DNA of 64,000 nt from Nocardioides ganghwensis (GCF_014779655.1 NZ_JACXYX010000006.1:1-64000), one strand, 5' to 3'. Numbered from the stretch's first letter, positions 17,222 to 25,863 are shown. A program made the numbers and translations. The notes: generated by a model from the letters alone, not told the origin.

Positions 17222-18082
17222 TCAGACGCCGATCGGGTGCCAGACGGTCTTGGTCTCGAGGAACTGCGTCATCCGGTCGAGGCCGGGCTCGGCGAGCCAG
17301 TCGGTGTCAGGGGCGGGGCGGCGTACGCGCTTGAGGTTGTCGGCGGCCGACACCTCGAGCTCGGTGGCGAGCTCGGCGTCCTCGACGCCGGTGAGGTCGA
17401 TGCCGTTGACGTCCATGTGCGAGGCCAGCCACGGGGCGATCTCGGCCTGCGAGCCGGTGAGCACGTTGACCACGCCGCCCGGGAGGTCGCTGGTGGCCAT
17501 GACCTCGCCGAGGGTGATCGCGGTCAGCGGGTTGTCCTCGCTGGCGATGACCACGACGGTGTTGCCGGTGATGATCAGCGGCGCGACCACGCTGACGAGC
17601 CCGAGCAGGGCACCGCGCGGCGCGACGACGGCGATGACGCCGCTCGGCTCGGGGGTCGACAGGTTGAAGAAGGGGCCGGCGACCGGGTTGGCGTTGCCGA
17701 CGACCTGGGTGATCTTGTCGGCCCACCCGGCGTACCAGACGAGGCGGTCGATCGCGGCGTCGACGTAGGTGCGCGCCTTGGCCGCGGTGATGCCCTCCGC
17801 GGCGCGGAGCTCGGCCTCGAACTGCTCGCGGCGGCCCTCGAGGACCTCGGCGATGCGGTAGACGACCTGGGCCCGGTTGTACGCCGTCCTCGTCGACCAG
17901 CCACCGAACGCGGCACGGGCGGCGACGACCGCGTCACGGGCGTCCTTGCGGGAGGCCTGCGCGGCGTTGGCCAGCAGGCGACCCTTGGCGTCGTTGACCA
18001 CGTAGGAGCGGCCCGACTCCGAGCGCGGGAACTGCCCGCCGATGTAGAGCTTGTAGGTCTTGCGGACGTCGATGCGGCTCAC
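17222..18082 (-). CDS. Catalytically dead partial aldehyde dehydrogenase (ALDH partner)
   Basis: A 286-residue protein with only part of the ALDH fold. Residues 8-255 match the N-terminal, NAD-binding half (YIGGQFPRSESGRSY, LPGGVVNVLTGSQAE). The whole catalytic domain with the nucleophilic cysteine is absent, and the oxyanion Asn motif (PWNFP) is replaced by APRGA. The last residues, FLETKTVWHPIG, look like the C-terminal oligomerisation strand of a full ALDH, so the middle is missing rather than the end. Start GTG 18082 overlaps the stop of the active ALDH by 4 nt (GTGA), implying stoichiometric synthesis. A structural or regulatory subunit is inferred; a decayed gene is less likely given the coupling. 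Confidence 0.75.
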   Translation of the reverse strand: MSRIDVRKTYKLYIGGQFPRSESGRSYVVNDAKGRLLANAAQASRKDARDAVVAARAAFGGWSTRTAYNRAQVVYRIAEVLEGRREQFEAELRAAEGITAAKARTYVDAAIDRLVWYAGWADKITQVVGNANPVAGPFFNLSTPEPSGVIAVVAPRGALLGLVSVVAPLIITGNTVVVIASEDNPLTAITLGEVMATSDLPGGVVNVLTGSQAEIAPWLASHMDVNGIDLTGVEDAELATELEVSAADNLKRVRRPAPDTDWLAEPGLDRMTQFLETKTVWHPIGV

Positions 18083-19533
18083 TGGTCAGCTCCCTTGAGG
18101 TAGGCCTCGAGCCCGTGGCGGCCGCCCTCGCGGCCGTAACCGGACTCCTTGTAGCCGCCGAACGGCGAGGTGGGGTCGAACTTGTTGAACGTGTTGGCCC
18201 AGACCACGCCCGCGCGCAGGCGGTTGGCCATGGACAGGATCCGCGAGCCCTTGTCGGTCCACACGCCGGCGGACAGGCCGAACGGCGTGTTGTTGGCCTT
18301 CTCGACCGCCTCGGACGGCGTACGGAAGGTCAGCACGGACAGGACCGGGCCGAAGATCTCCTCGCGCGCGATCCGGTGCGCCTGGGACACGCCGGTGAAC
18401 AGCGTCGGGGGGAACCAGAAGCCCTTCGTGGGCAGGTCGCAGGCGACCTCCCACCGCTCGGCTCCCTCGGCGTCGCCGACCTCCGACAGCTCGCGGATCC
18501 GCTTGAGCTGCTCGCCGGAGTTGATCGCGCCGACGTCGGTGTTCTTGTCGAGCGGGTCGCCCATCCGCAGCGTGGACATGCGGCGCTTGAGGCGCTCGAG
18601 CACCTCGTCGGCCACGGACTCCTGCACGAGCAGGCGCGAGCCCGCGCAGCACACGTGGCCCTGGTTGAAGAAGATGCCGTTGACGATGCCCTCGACGGCC
18701 TGGTCGAGCGGGGCGTCGTCGAAGACGATGTTGGCGGCCTTGCCGCCGAGCTCGAGGGTGACCTTCTTGTCGCTGCCGGCGACCGCACGGGCGATGGCCT
18801 TGCCGACCTCGGTGGAACCGGTGAAGGCGACCTTGTCGACGTCGGGGTGCGACACGATCGCGCGGCCGGTCTCACCGGCGCCGGTGACGATGTTGACCAC
18901 GCCGGGCGGCAGGTCGGCCTGCTGGCAGATCTCGGCGAACAGCAGCGCGGTCAGCGGGGTGGTCTCGGCCGGCTTGAGCACGACCGTGTTGCCGCAGGCG
19001 AGCGCCGGGGCGATCTTCCACGCCAGCATCAGCAGCGGGAAGTTCCAGGGGATGACCTGCCCGGCCACGCCCAGCGGAGTCTCGCCGTAGCCGGAGTACT
19101 TCAGCTTGTCGGCCCAGCCGGCGTAGTAGAAGAAGTGGGCGGCGACGATCGGGACGTCGACGTCGCGCGACTCCTTGATCGGCTTGCCGTTGTCGATGGA
19201 CTCCAGGACGGCGAGCTCGCGACCGCGCTCCTGGATGATCCGCGCGATCCGGTAGAGGTACTTGGCGCGCTCGGCGCCCGACATCCGCGACCAGACCCGG
19301 GTGTACGCCCGACGCGCGGCCTTCACGGCCTCGTCGACGTCGGCGTCGTTGGCCTCCGCGACCTCGGCGAGGACCTCCTCGGTGGCCGGGTTGACCGTCT
19401 TGAACGACGTGCCGTTGCCGTCGACGAACTCGCCGTTGATGAACAGGCCGTAGGACGGCTTGATGTCGACGATCGCGCGCGACTCGGGCGCGGGGGCGTA
19501 CTCGAAGACGTTGGTGGGGGTGGGGGTGCTCAT
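18079..19533 (-). CDS. Aldehyde dehydrogenase, catalytically complete
   Basis: A 484-residue NAD(P)-dependent aldehyde dehydrogenase. PWNFPLLM supplies the oxyanion Asn, ELGGKAANIVF the general-base Glu, and NQGHVCCAGSR the nucleophilic Cys; EEIFGPVLSVLTF and NPFGGYKESGYGREGG-type segments complete the fold. The protein ends at GLEAYLKGADQ, without the KTVW-type tail strand that most ALDHs have there. A similar tail is found on the dead partner encoded next. It lies 5 nt downstream of deoC, so acetaldehyde from DeoC is a plausible substrate, giving acetate. The substrate is inferred from context. Confidence 0.9.
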   Translation of the reverse strand: MSTPTPTNVFEYAPAPESRAIVDIKPSYGLFINGEFVDGNGTSFKTVNPATEEVLAEVAEANDADVDEAVKAARRAYTRVWSRMSGAERAKYLYRIARIIQERGRELAVLESIDNGKPIKESRDVDVPIVAAHFFYYAGWADKLKYSGYGETPLGVAGQVIPWNFPLLMLAWKIAPALACGNTVVLKPAETTPLTALLFAEICQQADLPPGVVNIVTGAGETGRAIVSHPDVDKVAFTGSTEVGKAIARAVAGSDKKVTLELGGKAANIVFDDAPLDQAVEGIVNGIFFNQGHVCCAGSRLLVQESVADEVLERLKRRMSTLRMGDPLDKNTDVGAINSGEQLKRIRELSEVGDAEGAERWEVACDLPTKGFWFPPTLFTGVSQAHRIAREEIFGPVLSVLTFRTPSEAVEKANNTPFGLSAGVWTDKGSRILSMANRLRAGVVWANTFNKFDPTSPFGGYKESGYGREGGRHGLEAYLKGADQ

Positions 19534-19538
19534 CGGCC

Positions 19539-20531
19539 TCAGTCCAGCGTGAAGTAGTCGGGACCGGAGTAGCGACCGGTCGTCATCTTGGTGCGCTGCA
19601 TCAGCAGGTCGTTGAGCAGCGTGGACGCACCGAAACGGAACCAGTCGGGGTCGAGCCAGTCGCTCCCGCAGGTCTCGTTGACCATCACGAGGTACTTGAT
19701 GGCGTCCTTGGTCGTCTTGATGCCGCCGGCCGGCTTGACGCCGACCATCTGCCCGGTCTGCTCGCGGAAGTCGCGCACGGCCTCGAGCATGATCAGCGTG
19801 ACCGGGAGGGTCGCGGCGGGCTGCACCTTGCCGGTGGAGGTCTTGATGAAGTGGCCGCCGGCCATCATCGCCAGCCAGCTGGCGCGGCGGACGTTGTCGT
19901 AGGTCTGGAGCTCGCCGGTCTCGAAGATCACCTTGAGGTGGGCGCTGGACCCGTCAGGCCTGGCGCACGCCTCCTTGACCTGGACGATCTCCTCGTAGAC
20001 GTCCATGTAGCGACCGGACAGGAACGCGCCCCGGTCGATCACCATGTCGATCTCGTCGGCGCCGGCCTCGACCGCGTCGCGGGTGTCGGCGAGCTTGATG
20101 TCCATCGCTGCGCGACCGCTCGGGAACGCCGTGGCCACGGCCGCGACGTTGACGCCGCTGTCGCCGAGGGTCTGCTTGGCGGTCGCGACCATGTCGGGGT
20201 AGACGCACACCGCTGCCGTCGCGGGGCAGGACGGGTCGGCCGGGTCGGGCCGCATCGCCTTGGAGGCGAGCGCACGCACCTTGCCGTGGGTGTCCTGGCC
20301 CTCCAGCGTGGTCAGGTCGACCATCCGGATGGCCAGGTCGATGGCGAACGCCTTCGACGTGGTCTTGATGGACCGGGTGGCCAGACCAGCAGCACGGGCC
20401 TCGCACCCGACCTGGTCGACTCCCGGCAGGCCGTGGAGGAATCGGCGGAGCGAGGACTCCGAGCCCACGATGTCGTCGAAGACGCCGTGCGCGGAGGTGT
20501 CGCCCGCCGTGGGGCTTGCAGTGGGTGTCAC
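19539..20531 (-). CDS. deoC: Deoxyribose-phosphate aldolase
   Basis: A 330-residue class I aldolase cleaving 2-deoxyribose-5-phosphate to glyceraldehyde-3-phosphate and acetaldehyde. The Schiff-base lysine lies in GGHFIKTSTGKV and the second catalytic lysine in GVKPAGGIKTT; VCVYPDMV and DEIDMVID are also diagnostic. It belongs to the longer DeoC type (~320 aa) rather than the 220-aa type. Start GTG 20531 follows a TATGCT element by 6 nt. It is the first gene of a deoC-ALDH-dead-ALDH operon. With DeoA and a pentomutase it would complete deoxyribonucleoside catabolism. Confidence 0.95.
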   Translation of the reverse strand: MTPTASPTAGDTSAHGVFDDIVGSESSLRRFLHGLPGVDQVGCEARAAGLATRSIKTTSKAFAIDLAIRMVDLTTLEGQDTHGKVRALASKAMRPDPADPSCPATAAVCVYPDMVATAKQTLGDSGVNVAAVATAFPSGRAAMDIKLADTRDAVEAGADEIDMVIDRGAFLSGRYMDVYEEIVQVKEACARPDGSSAHLKVIFETGELQTYDNVRRASWLAMMAGGHFIKTSTGKVQPAATLPVTLIMLEAVRDFREQTGQMVGVKPAGGIKTTKDAIKYLVMVNETCGSDWLDPDWFRFGASTLLNDLLMQRTKMTTGRYSGPDYFTLD

Positions 20532-20543
20532 CGACCCAGCATA
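20529..20543 (-). promoter_or_regulatory. Leaderless promoter of deoC
   Basis: TATGCT (minus strand, 20538-20543) precedes the GTG start by exactly 6 nt. It would drive the deoC-ALDH-ALDH operon. Confidence 0.5.
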
Positions 20544-20609
20544 GAGTTGGGCGAGAGGCCCCCGGCAATCCGTGTGGGGCCAAAGTCTGCCCAAATCAGC
20601 GAGGACGAC

Positions 20610-21218
20610 ATGGCACGCCTGCAGCACGACGCCGACGCCGTCGTGGAGCGGTTCCAGCCCACGAGCGGCCGGATCTCCGGCTGGCTGACCGTCGGTCTCA
20701 GTGCGGCGCTCGTCGTCGCGGGCGTGGCCTACCTCGACGACGGGTTCCCGGCGTGGGTGGCCGCCGGCGGCCTGCTGGTGGGGGTGCTGGCCTGGGCGGC
20801 GATGCTGCGTCCGGCCCTGTGGGTCACCGAGGAGCACCTCGTGATGCGCAACCTCGCCGACACCGTCCACATCCGGCTCGCCGCGGTCGAGGAGATGGCC
20901 GTACGACAGGTGCTCGCCGTGCGGGCCGCCGACCGGCGCTTCGTCTCCACGGTGGTCGGTCGCTCGTGGCGCAAGGCCATGCTCTCGCGCCGCACGCACG
21001 GCGCCGACGACGGCCCGCGCGACGGGATGGCCTATGCCGACTGGGCTGAGCACCGCCTCCACGAGCTCGTCGACGGCGCGCGGAAGAGCGCCGGCGTACG
21101 GCCCGGCTCGCGCGAGCAGCTGGCGCTGCCCGACCCCGTACGCCGCGAGCACGACGTGCTGCCGCTCTCCCTGATCGCGGTGTCGGGCGCCCTGCTGCTC
21201 CTCAGCCTCTTCCTCTGA
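20610..21218 (+). CDS. PH-domain-like membrane protein
   Basis: A 202-residue protein with two adjacent N-terminal membrane helices (about 22-40 and 45-65), a soluble middle that reads like a bacterial PH (bPH) domain (LWVTEEHLVMRNLADTVHIRLAAVEEMAVRQ), and a C-terminal membrane helix (about 184-202). The same layout is seen in many actinobacterial 'PH domain-containing' proteins of unknown function. GAGGA precedes ATG 20610. It diverges from deoC with a 78-bp gap. Conserved surroundings offer no function. Confidence 0.65.
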   Translation: MARLQHDADAVVERFQPTSGRISGWLTVGLSAALVVAGVAYLDDGFPAWVAAGGLLVGVLAWAAMLRPALWVTEEHLVMRNLADTVHIRLAAVEEMAVRQVLAVRAADRRFVSTVVGRSWRKAMLSRRTHGADDGPRDGMAYADWAEHRLHELVDGARKSAGVRPGSREQLALPDPVRREHDVLPLSLIAVSGALLLLSLFL

Positions 21219-21227
21219 GGTCGCTGC

Positions 21228-23264
21228 TCAGCGGCCGACCCAGGTCTCGTCGGGGTTGAAGGCCAGGCACGACCGTGGTCCTGAGCAGGCCACGTCAGTC
21301 ATGTCGCGGGGTCCGGACCCGCGGCTCCGCCAGCCGGTCGGCCCGCGCGACAGCCGCACGACCGGACTGCCGATCCCGGCGACGTAGCACTCGCGGGTCG
21401 ATGTGCAGGACACGGAGTAGAACCCGGCGTTGCGCGTGCGGAAGGGCACCGGCCGCCACGCGCCGGCTGCGTCGCGGGCGAGGATGAGCCCAGGGCGTCC
21501 GTCCTCGCCGCCGGCGACGCAGTGCTCCGCGTCGGCGCAGTCGACCTCGAACAGGGAGAACCCGGTGCCGAGCCTCGTCCAGCGCCACCGCTCGCCGACC
21601 AGCGCTGCCTCGAACGAGGTGGGTTCCTGGTCCCCGGTCAGCACCATCGAGGTCACCACCACGCACCGCGAGGCCGTGGGGCAGTCCATCGACGGGCGTC
21701 CGGTGAAGGCGTCCTCGCTCTCGACCAGGGCCCCGAGCCGCTGGACCCGCCACCGACCTGCGGCACGTCGCGCGACGAAGACGCCCGTCCCGGCGCGGTT
21801 CCTGGCCTGGTAGTGGCCGGAGTAGGTGCAGCGGTCGCCCACGCAGGCCACCCCGGTGATCGCGCCCCGCGCCAGCCACTTCGGGGAGACGGCGGGCAGC
21901 ACTCGCCAGCGTCCATCCCGCAGCAGGGCGCTGCGGGGCCGCCGGCCCTCCGACCCGACCACGACGCACTCGCCCGGTCGCCAGCAGTCGAGGTCGCGCT
22001 GGTCGGCCAACGCAGCCGGGAGCTCCTGCCAGTCGTCACCGTCCCCTCGGACGACGTAGGCGTCCGCGCCGCCCGAGTACCCGATGGCCAGGCACCAGCC
22101 ACGTGCTGGGCAGGTCGCCTCGTGGGCCGCGGTCTCAGGGAGCCGTACGAGCGCATCGTCCAGCTCGCGCTCCGTCCACTGCGAGCCCGTGCCGTGCAGG
22201 GCGCTGGAGTGGGTCCATCCCACGTAGTCGTTGGAGTGGACGACCGCCACCACGCACTCGCCCGGCCGGCAGGCGAGCGCCGAGACGGTGCCGTCGGGCC
22301 GCGGCAGCTCGTGCGCGCTCCAGGTGCCGGCGGTCCAGGTCGAGAGCCTGAGGACGGGGCTGCGACGCGGACCGACGAGGTGCAGGAGGTGGCACGTCCC
22401 GGTGGAGTCGCACTCCGCGCCGAGCGCGCCCGCGTCGCCGTAGACCGGGCGGCCACCGGGTCTTCCCGCCGGAGCCCACGCGACCTGTGGTGTGCGCAGG
22501 TAGGGCGACGGGGAGTTGCCGCCCTGGTCGACGACCAGGGCCATGCACCGGTGGTCGGCCCAGCAGTCGACGTCAGCGACGTAGCCGGCATCGTCCAGGA
22601 CGGTGGCCGACCACCGCGTGCCGTCCCACTCGAGGAACCCGGTCCCGCCTGCCGCGGCGCAGTAGGTGGGGCTCGTGCAGGAGACGGCGCTGACGCCGGT
22701 GATGGTCCGCGGGAGCCACCGGACCGTGCTCCCGTCGAAGACGGCCACCTCGCGGCTGGTGCCCGTGAGCAGGCACCACGTCGCGGACGCGCAGGACACG
22801 GTGACGACCTCGGTCGTCCCGAGCGGCACGTCGAAGGAGACCGAGCGCCACCCGGCGGCGGACCGGACCACCAGCCGGCGGGCGAGCCCGCCGTCGTCCC
22901 GCGGCTCCTCGAGGGCGACGCAGTCGGTCACGGTGCTGCACGACACGTCGACGAGCCCGGTGTCGGACGGCACGGCCTCGGCGGTCCAAGCCGAGCCGTC
23001 CCAGCGCTGGGCGGCCGCGACGCGCGCTCCTGCAGGGTCGGTGCGTTGTCCCACGATGACGCAGGCGGCTCCGGTGGGGGAGCACCCGATGTCGCGTGCC
23101 ACCGTGCTGGGCCTGAGCGCGACGGGGTCGTTGGTCCTGGTCCACTCGAGGGTGCGGGTCCGCGCGTCCACCTCCGGCCCGGCCGGTCCGGCCACGGCCG
23201 GGAGCACGCCGCCGAGGAGGGCCACCGTCGCAGCCGCCACGGGGATGATGCGTGTCAGGCGCAT
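21228..23264 (-). CDS. Secreted protein with 14 cysteine-pair repeats, probable beta-propeller
   Basis: A 678-residue exported protein. A signal peptide (about 1-26, ending near AVAGPAG) is followed by some 14 repeats of about 45 residues, each with a hydrophobic-x-C-x(4-6)-C-hydrophobic core, for example VSCSTVTDCVALE, VSCASATWCLLTG, LDCWRPGECVVVG and VDCADAEHCVAGG, with WDG/W turns between them. The regular spacing suggests propeller blades, each stapled by a disulfide; 14 units would suit two seven-bladed propellers. No enzyme motif or membrane anchor is seen. Start ATG 23264 opens the signal peptide. The function is unknown; a binding or surface role is inferred. Confidence 0.7.
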   Translation of the reverse strand: MRLTRIIPVAAATVALLGGVLPAVAGPAGPEVDARTRTLEWTRTNDPVALRPSTVARDIGCSPTGAACVIVGQRTDPAGARVAAAQRWDGSAWTAEAVPSDTGLVDVSCSTVTDCVALEEPRDDGGLARRLVVRSAAGWRSVSFDVPLGTTEVVTVSCASATWCLLTGTSREVAVFDGSTVRWLPRTITGVSAVSCTSPTYCAAAGGTGFLEWDGTRWSATVLDDAGYVADVDCWADHRCMALVVDQGGNSPSPYLRTPQVAWAPAGRPGGRPVYGDAGALGAECDSTGTCHLLHLVGPRRSPVLRLSTWTAGTWSAHELPRPDGTVSALACRPGECVVAVVHSNDYVGWTHSSALHGTGSQWTERELDDALVRLPETAAHEATCPARGWCLAIGYSGGADAYVVRGDGDDWQELPAALADQRDLDCWRPGECVVVGSEGRRPRSALLRDGRWRVLPAVSPKWLARGAITGVACVGDRCTYSGHYQARNRAGTGVFVARRAAGRWRVQRLGALVESEDAFTGRPSMDCPTASRCVVVTSMVLTGDQEPTSFEAALVGERWRWTRLGTGFSLFEVDCADAEHCVAGGEDGRPGLILARDAAGAWRPVPFRTRNAGFYSVSCTSTRECYVAGIGSPVVRLSRGPTGWRSRGSGPRDMTDVACSGPRSCLAFNPDETWVGR

Positions 23265-23367
23265 CCTTACGTTGTACGCCGACATCTCCGGTGGCGACAG
23301 GGCCTGGCGCACCGGTCCAGTCCGGGACGCGGGTCCCGGCTGGTCGCCATGCGAACGCCACCAGGTG

Positions 23368-24021
23368 TCAGGACCCGAAGGCCGCCTCGATGCCGTCGAG
23401 CACGAGGGCGAGTCCGTAGTCGAACTCGTCGCCGTAGCGGTAGTCGCGACCGACCACCTGCTCGGCGACCATCTCGGCGAGGTACGGGTGGTCGGCCAGG
23501 GCGGAGCCGATCTCCCCGACGAACTCCTCGGCCGACTCGTCCGGCCCGAAGGGCAGGTTGACCTCGGTGAGCACGAATCCGTAGACGTAGGCGTCGAGCA
23601 CGGAGAAGGCGTGGGCCGCCATCGCCACGGAGAAGCCGGCCGTGCGCAGGCAGCCGAGCACGGCGTCGTGGTGGTGCAGCGTCGCCGGCCCGGGGGAGCG
23701 GCGCGACTCGAGCAGCCCGAGACCCCAGGGGTGGGCGGCCAGCACCGCCCGCGCCGAGTGCGCCCGGGCCTCCAGCTCGCTGCGCCACGGTCCCGCGGCC
23801 GAGGGCGTGTCGATGCGCTCGAAGACCCAGTCGGCGAGCCCGTCGAGCAGCGCCTCCTTGCTGGCGACGTGGTGGTAGAGCGACATCGCCTCCACGTCGA
23901 GCTCGCGTCCCACGCTGCGCATGCTCACCCCGCTCAGCCCCGCGGCGTCGGCCACTCGGCTCGCTGCGTCGATGACGCGCTGCGTCGACAGTGCTGGTCG
24001 AGGGGGAGGTGGTCTGGACAT
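23368..24021 (-). CDS. TetR family repressor (tetracycline-repressor-like C-terminal domain)
   Basis: A 217-residue regulator. The HTH lies at about 15-60 (AASRVADAAGLSGVSMRSVGRELDVEA then SLYHHVASKEALLDGL), and the C-terminal part is typical of the TetR_C class (DAYVYGFVLTEVNLPF). AGGAG precedes ATG 24021. It diverges from an MDR oxidoreductase, and the shared intergenic region holds two copies of a 15-bp inverted repeat, the probable operators for both genes. The inducer is unknown. Confidence 0.88.
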   Translation of the reverse strand: MSRPPPPRPALSTQRVIDAASRVADAAGLSGVSMRSVGRELDVEAMSLYHHVASKEALLDGLADWVFERIDTPSAAGPWRSELEARAHSARAVLAAHPWGLGLLESRRSPGPATLHHHDAVLGCLRTAGFSVAMAAHAFSVLDAYVYGFVLTEVNLPFGPDESAEEFVGEIGSALADHPYLAEMVAEQVVGRDYRYGDEFDYGLALVLDGIEAAFGS

Positions 24022-24043
24022 GGGCGGCTCCTGGGGTGGCTGA

Positions 24044-24092
24044 CTTACAGGCGTAAGGCTACTGTGTCCGAGACAGGTTTACAGGTGTAAGG
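24044..24092. promoter_or_regulatory. Duplicated TetR operator
   Basis: Two copies of YTTACAGGYGTAAGG at 24044-24058 and 24078-24092, each with an inverted core (TTAC-AGGY-GTAA), centres 34 bp apart, lie in the short gap between the divergent tetR and oxidoreductase genes. The spacing is about three helical turns, so two dimers could bind on one face. Confidence 0.75.
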
Positions 24093-24110
24093 CAACAGTG
24101 GGAGATGAAC

Positions 24111-25052
24111 GTGAAGGCAGCAGTCGTGGAGCGGTACGGCCCTCCCGAGGTGGTCTCGGTGGTCGACGTGCCGGACCCGGTGGCGGGCAAGGGTCAGGTG
24201 CTGGTGCGCGTTCACGCCACGACGCTCAACTCCGGCGACGCCCGCATCCGGGGGTTTCGCCTCCCCAGGGGTTTCGCCCTGCCCGGACGGCTCGCCCTCG
24301 GCCTGCGCCGTCCCCGGCGGGCGGTCCTGGGGGTCGTCTACTCCGGCGTGGTCGAGGCGGTGGGCCCGGGCGTGGGCGGGGTGGCCGTCGGCGACGAGGT
24401 GTGCGGGATGACCGGCGCCCGCATGGGCGCACACGCCGAGCTCGTCGCCGTACGCGCCGACCGGCTCTGCGCCAAGCCGGCCGGGGTGAGCCACGAGCAG
24501 GCCGCCGCGATCCTCTTCGGCGGCAGCACCGCACGGCACTTCCTGCGCGACCTCGTCGGTCCCGGCAAGCGGGTGCTGGTCAACGGCGCCTCGGGTGCCG
24601 TCGGGAGCGCGGCCGTCCAGCTCGCCCACCTGGCCGGCTCCCACGTCACCGCCGTGTGCAGCGACCGCAACGCGGACCTGGTGCGCTCGCTGGGCGCCGA
24701 GGAGGTCGTCGACCACGCCCGGCACCGCGTGGCCGAGCTGACCGGGAGGTACGACGTGGTGCTGGACACCGTCGGCAACCTCGACCGGCGCTCGGGTCGC
24801 CGACTGCTGGCGGCCGACGGCGTCCTGGTCCTCGTGGCGGCCGGCCTGGCCGACACCGTCCTCGCGCGTGGCGACGTCCGCGCGGGTGTCTCCTCCGAGG
24901 ACCCGGAGAACTTCGCCTGGTGGCTCGAGCGGATGGCCGCGGGCGAGCTGCGGGCGGTGGTCGACCGCACCCTGCCGCTCAGCGAGATCGTCGAGGCCCA
25001 CCGCATCGTCGACTCCGGGCGCAAGGTGGGCAACCTGGTCCTGGTCCCCTGA
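24111..25052 (+). CDS. NAD(P)-dependent zinc-free MDR oxidoreductase (quinone-reductase-like)
   Basis: A 313-residue medium-chain dehydrogenase/reductase. It starts with the family-typical (M)KAAVVERYGPPEVV. The nucleotide-binding segment is VNGASGAVGSAAVQLAH, and no structural-zinc cysteine cluster is present, so it belongs to the quinone oxidoreductase-like branch. GTG 24111 is preferred because GGGAG at 24100-24104 stands 6 nt before it; ATG 24105 is nearly on top of the ribosome site. Regulation by the divergent TetR protein is expected. Substrate unknown. Confidence 0.87.
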   Translation: MKAAVVERYGPPEVVSVVDVPDPVAGKGQVLVRVHATTLNSGDARIRGFRLPRGFALPGRLALGLRRPRRAVLGVVYSGVVEAVGPGVGGVAVGDEVCGMTGARMGAHAELVAVRADRLCAKPAGVSHEQAAAILFGGSTARHFLRDLVGPGKRVLVNGASGAVGSAAVQLAHLAGSHVTAVCSDRNADLVRSLGAEEVVDHARHRVAELTGRYDVVLDTVGNLDRRSGRRLLAADGVLVLVAAGLADTVLARGDVRAGVSSEDPENFAWWLERMAAGELRAVVDRTLPLSEIVEAHRIVDSGRKVGNLVLVP

Positions 25053-25065
25053 CGGAGCCCGGCCA

Positions 25066-25863
25066 TCACCCCGCTGCGTACCGGGCCGCAGCGGGAGTGC
25101 CGGGTGTCGGGAACCAGCGCGCGACGACGGCGGACTGGCCCAGCGTCCACGTCGAGCTGCACACCCAGTAGACGAGCAGCGCGACCGGCACCACTCCGCC
25201 TGCGACGAGCATGCCCCCGGCCGACACCACGGGCATGATCCGCTGGGCCGCGAGCATCGCCTCCGGCATGCCGTCGACCGGGGTGTTGGGCGCGACGACG
25301 AACCGCTGGGTGACGTAGGAGAGGGCCGCGGCCGTCACGGCGAGCCCGGCGACGACGGCGAGGTGCAGGCCGCCCGAGCCGAGGTAGCCGTGACCGGCCA
25401 GGGAGACGCCCAGGACGGACGCGGCGCCGAACGACGACACCAGTCCGGGACCCATCGCGCCGACCGCGACGCCGGACGCCACGTCGGCGAGGAGGTGGTA
25501 GAGCGAGATCCAGACGGGCAGCTGGACGAGCACCGGCAGGCAGCCGAGGCGGCTCACGCCGTGCTCGGCGGACACCGCGCGGCGCTCGTCGAGGTGGGCG
25601 CGCAGGCTCTCGGCGTCGGTGCGGCCGCGGTAGCGCTCGGCGACGCCGCGCAGGTGCGGCCGGGCACGGGCGGCCGCGTGCGCCTGGCGTACGCCCTGGA
25701 CGACGAGGGGAAGCAGGGCGAGCCTGACGATGACGACGAGCGAGGCGATGCCGAGCAGCCAGGTGCCGGCCGCGTCGGGCGGGGCGCCGACGGCGTCGAG
25801 GGCGTGGTGGGTGGCGGCCAGGACGGCCGCCAGGGCGTGCGAGATCGGTTCGAGCAGGGACAT
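25066..25863 (-). CDS. YidC/Oxa1-type membrane insertase, accessory paralog
   Basis: A 265-residue YidC-family protein with about five membrane segments. The first conserved helix contains VIVRLALLPLVV, whose Arg (about 47) corresponds to the essential groove arginine of SpoIIIJ/YidC. The cytoplasmic hairpin follows (HAAARARPHLRGVAERYRG), then LGCLPVLVQLPVWISLYHLL. It lacks the long charged C-terminal tail of the housekeeping actinobacterial YidC. It is encoded away from the rnpA/oriC context (none is visible here), which suggests a second, specialised insertase. GAGGAG precedes ATG 25863. The gene upstream is a small membrane protein. Confidence 0.82.
   Translation of the reverse strand: MSLLEPISHALAAVLAATHHALDAVGAPPDAAGTWLLGIASLVVIVRLALLPLVVQGVRQAHAAARARPHLRGVAERYRGRTDAESLRAHLDERRAVSAEHGVSRLGCLPVLVQLPVWISLYHLLADVASGVAVGAMGPGLVSSFGAASVLGVSLAGHGYLGSGGLHLAVVAGLAVTAAALSYVTQRFVVAPNTPVDGMPEAMLAAQRIMPVVSAGGMLVAGGVVPVALLVYWVCSSTWTLGQSAVVARWFPTPGTPAAARYAAG

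Noticed and set aside
17222..19533. The two ALDH genes as one gene broken by a sequencing frameshift
   Set aside because: Each has its own N-terminal ALDH start region, and they join by a clean GTGA overlap, so they are two genes.
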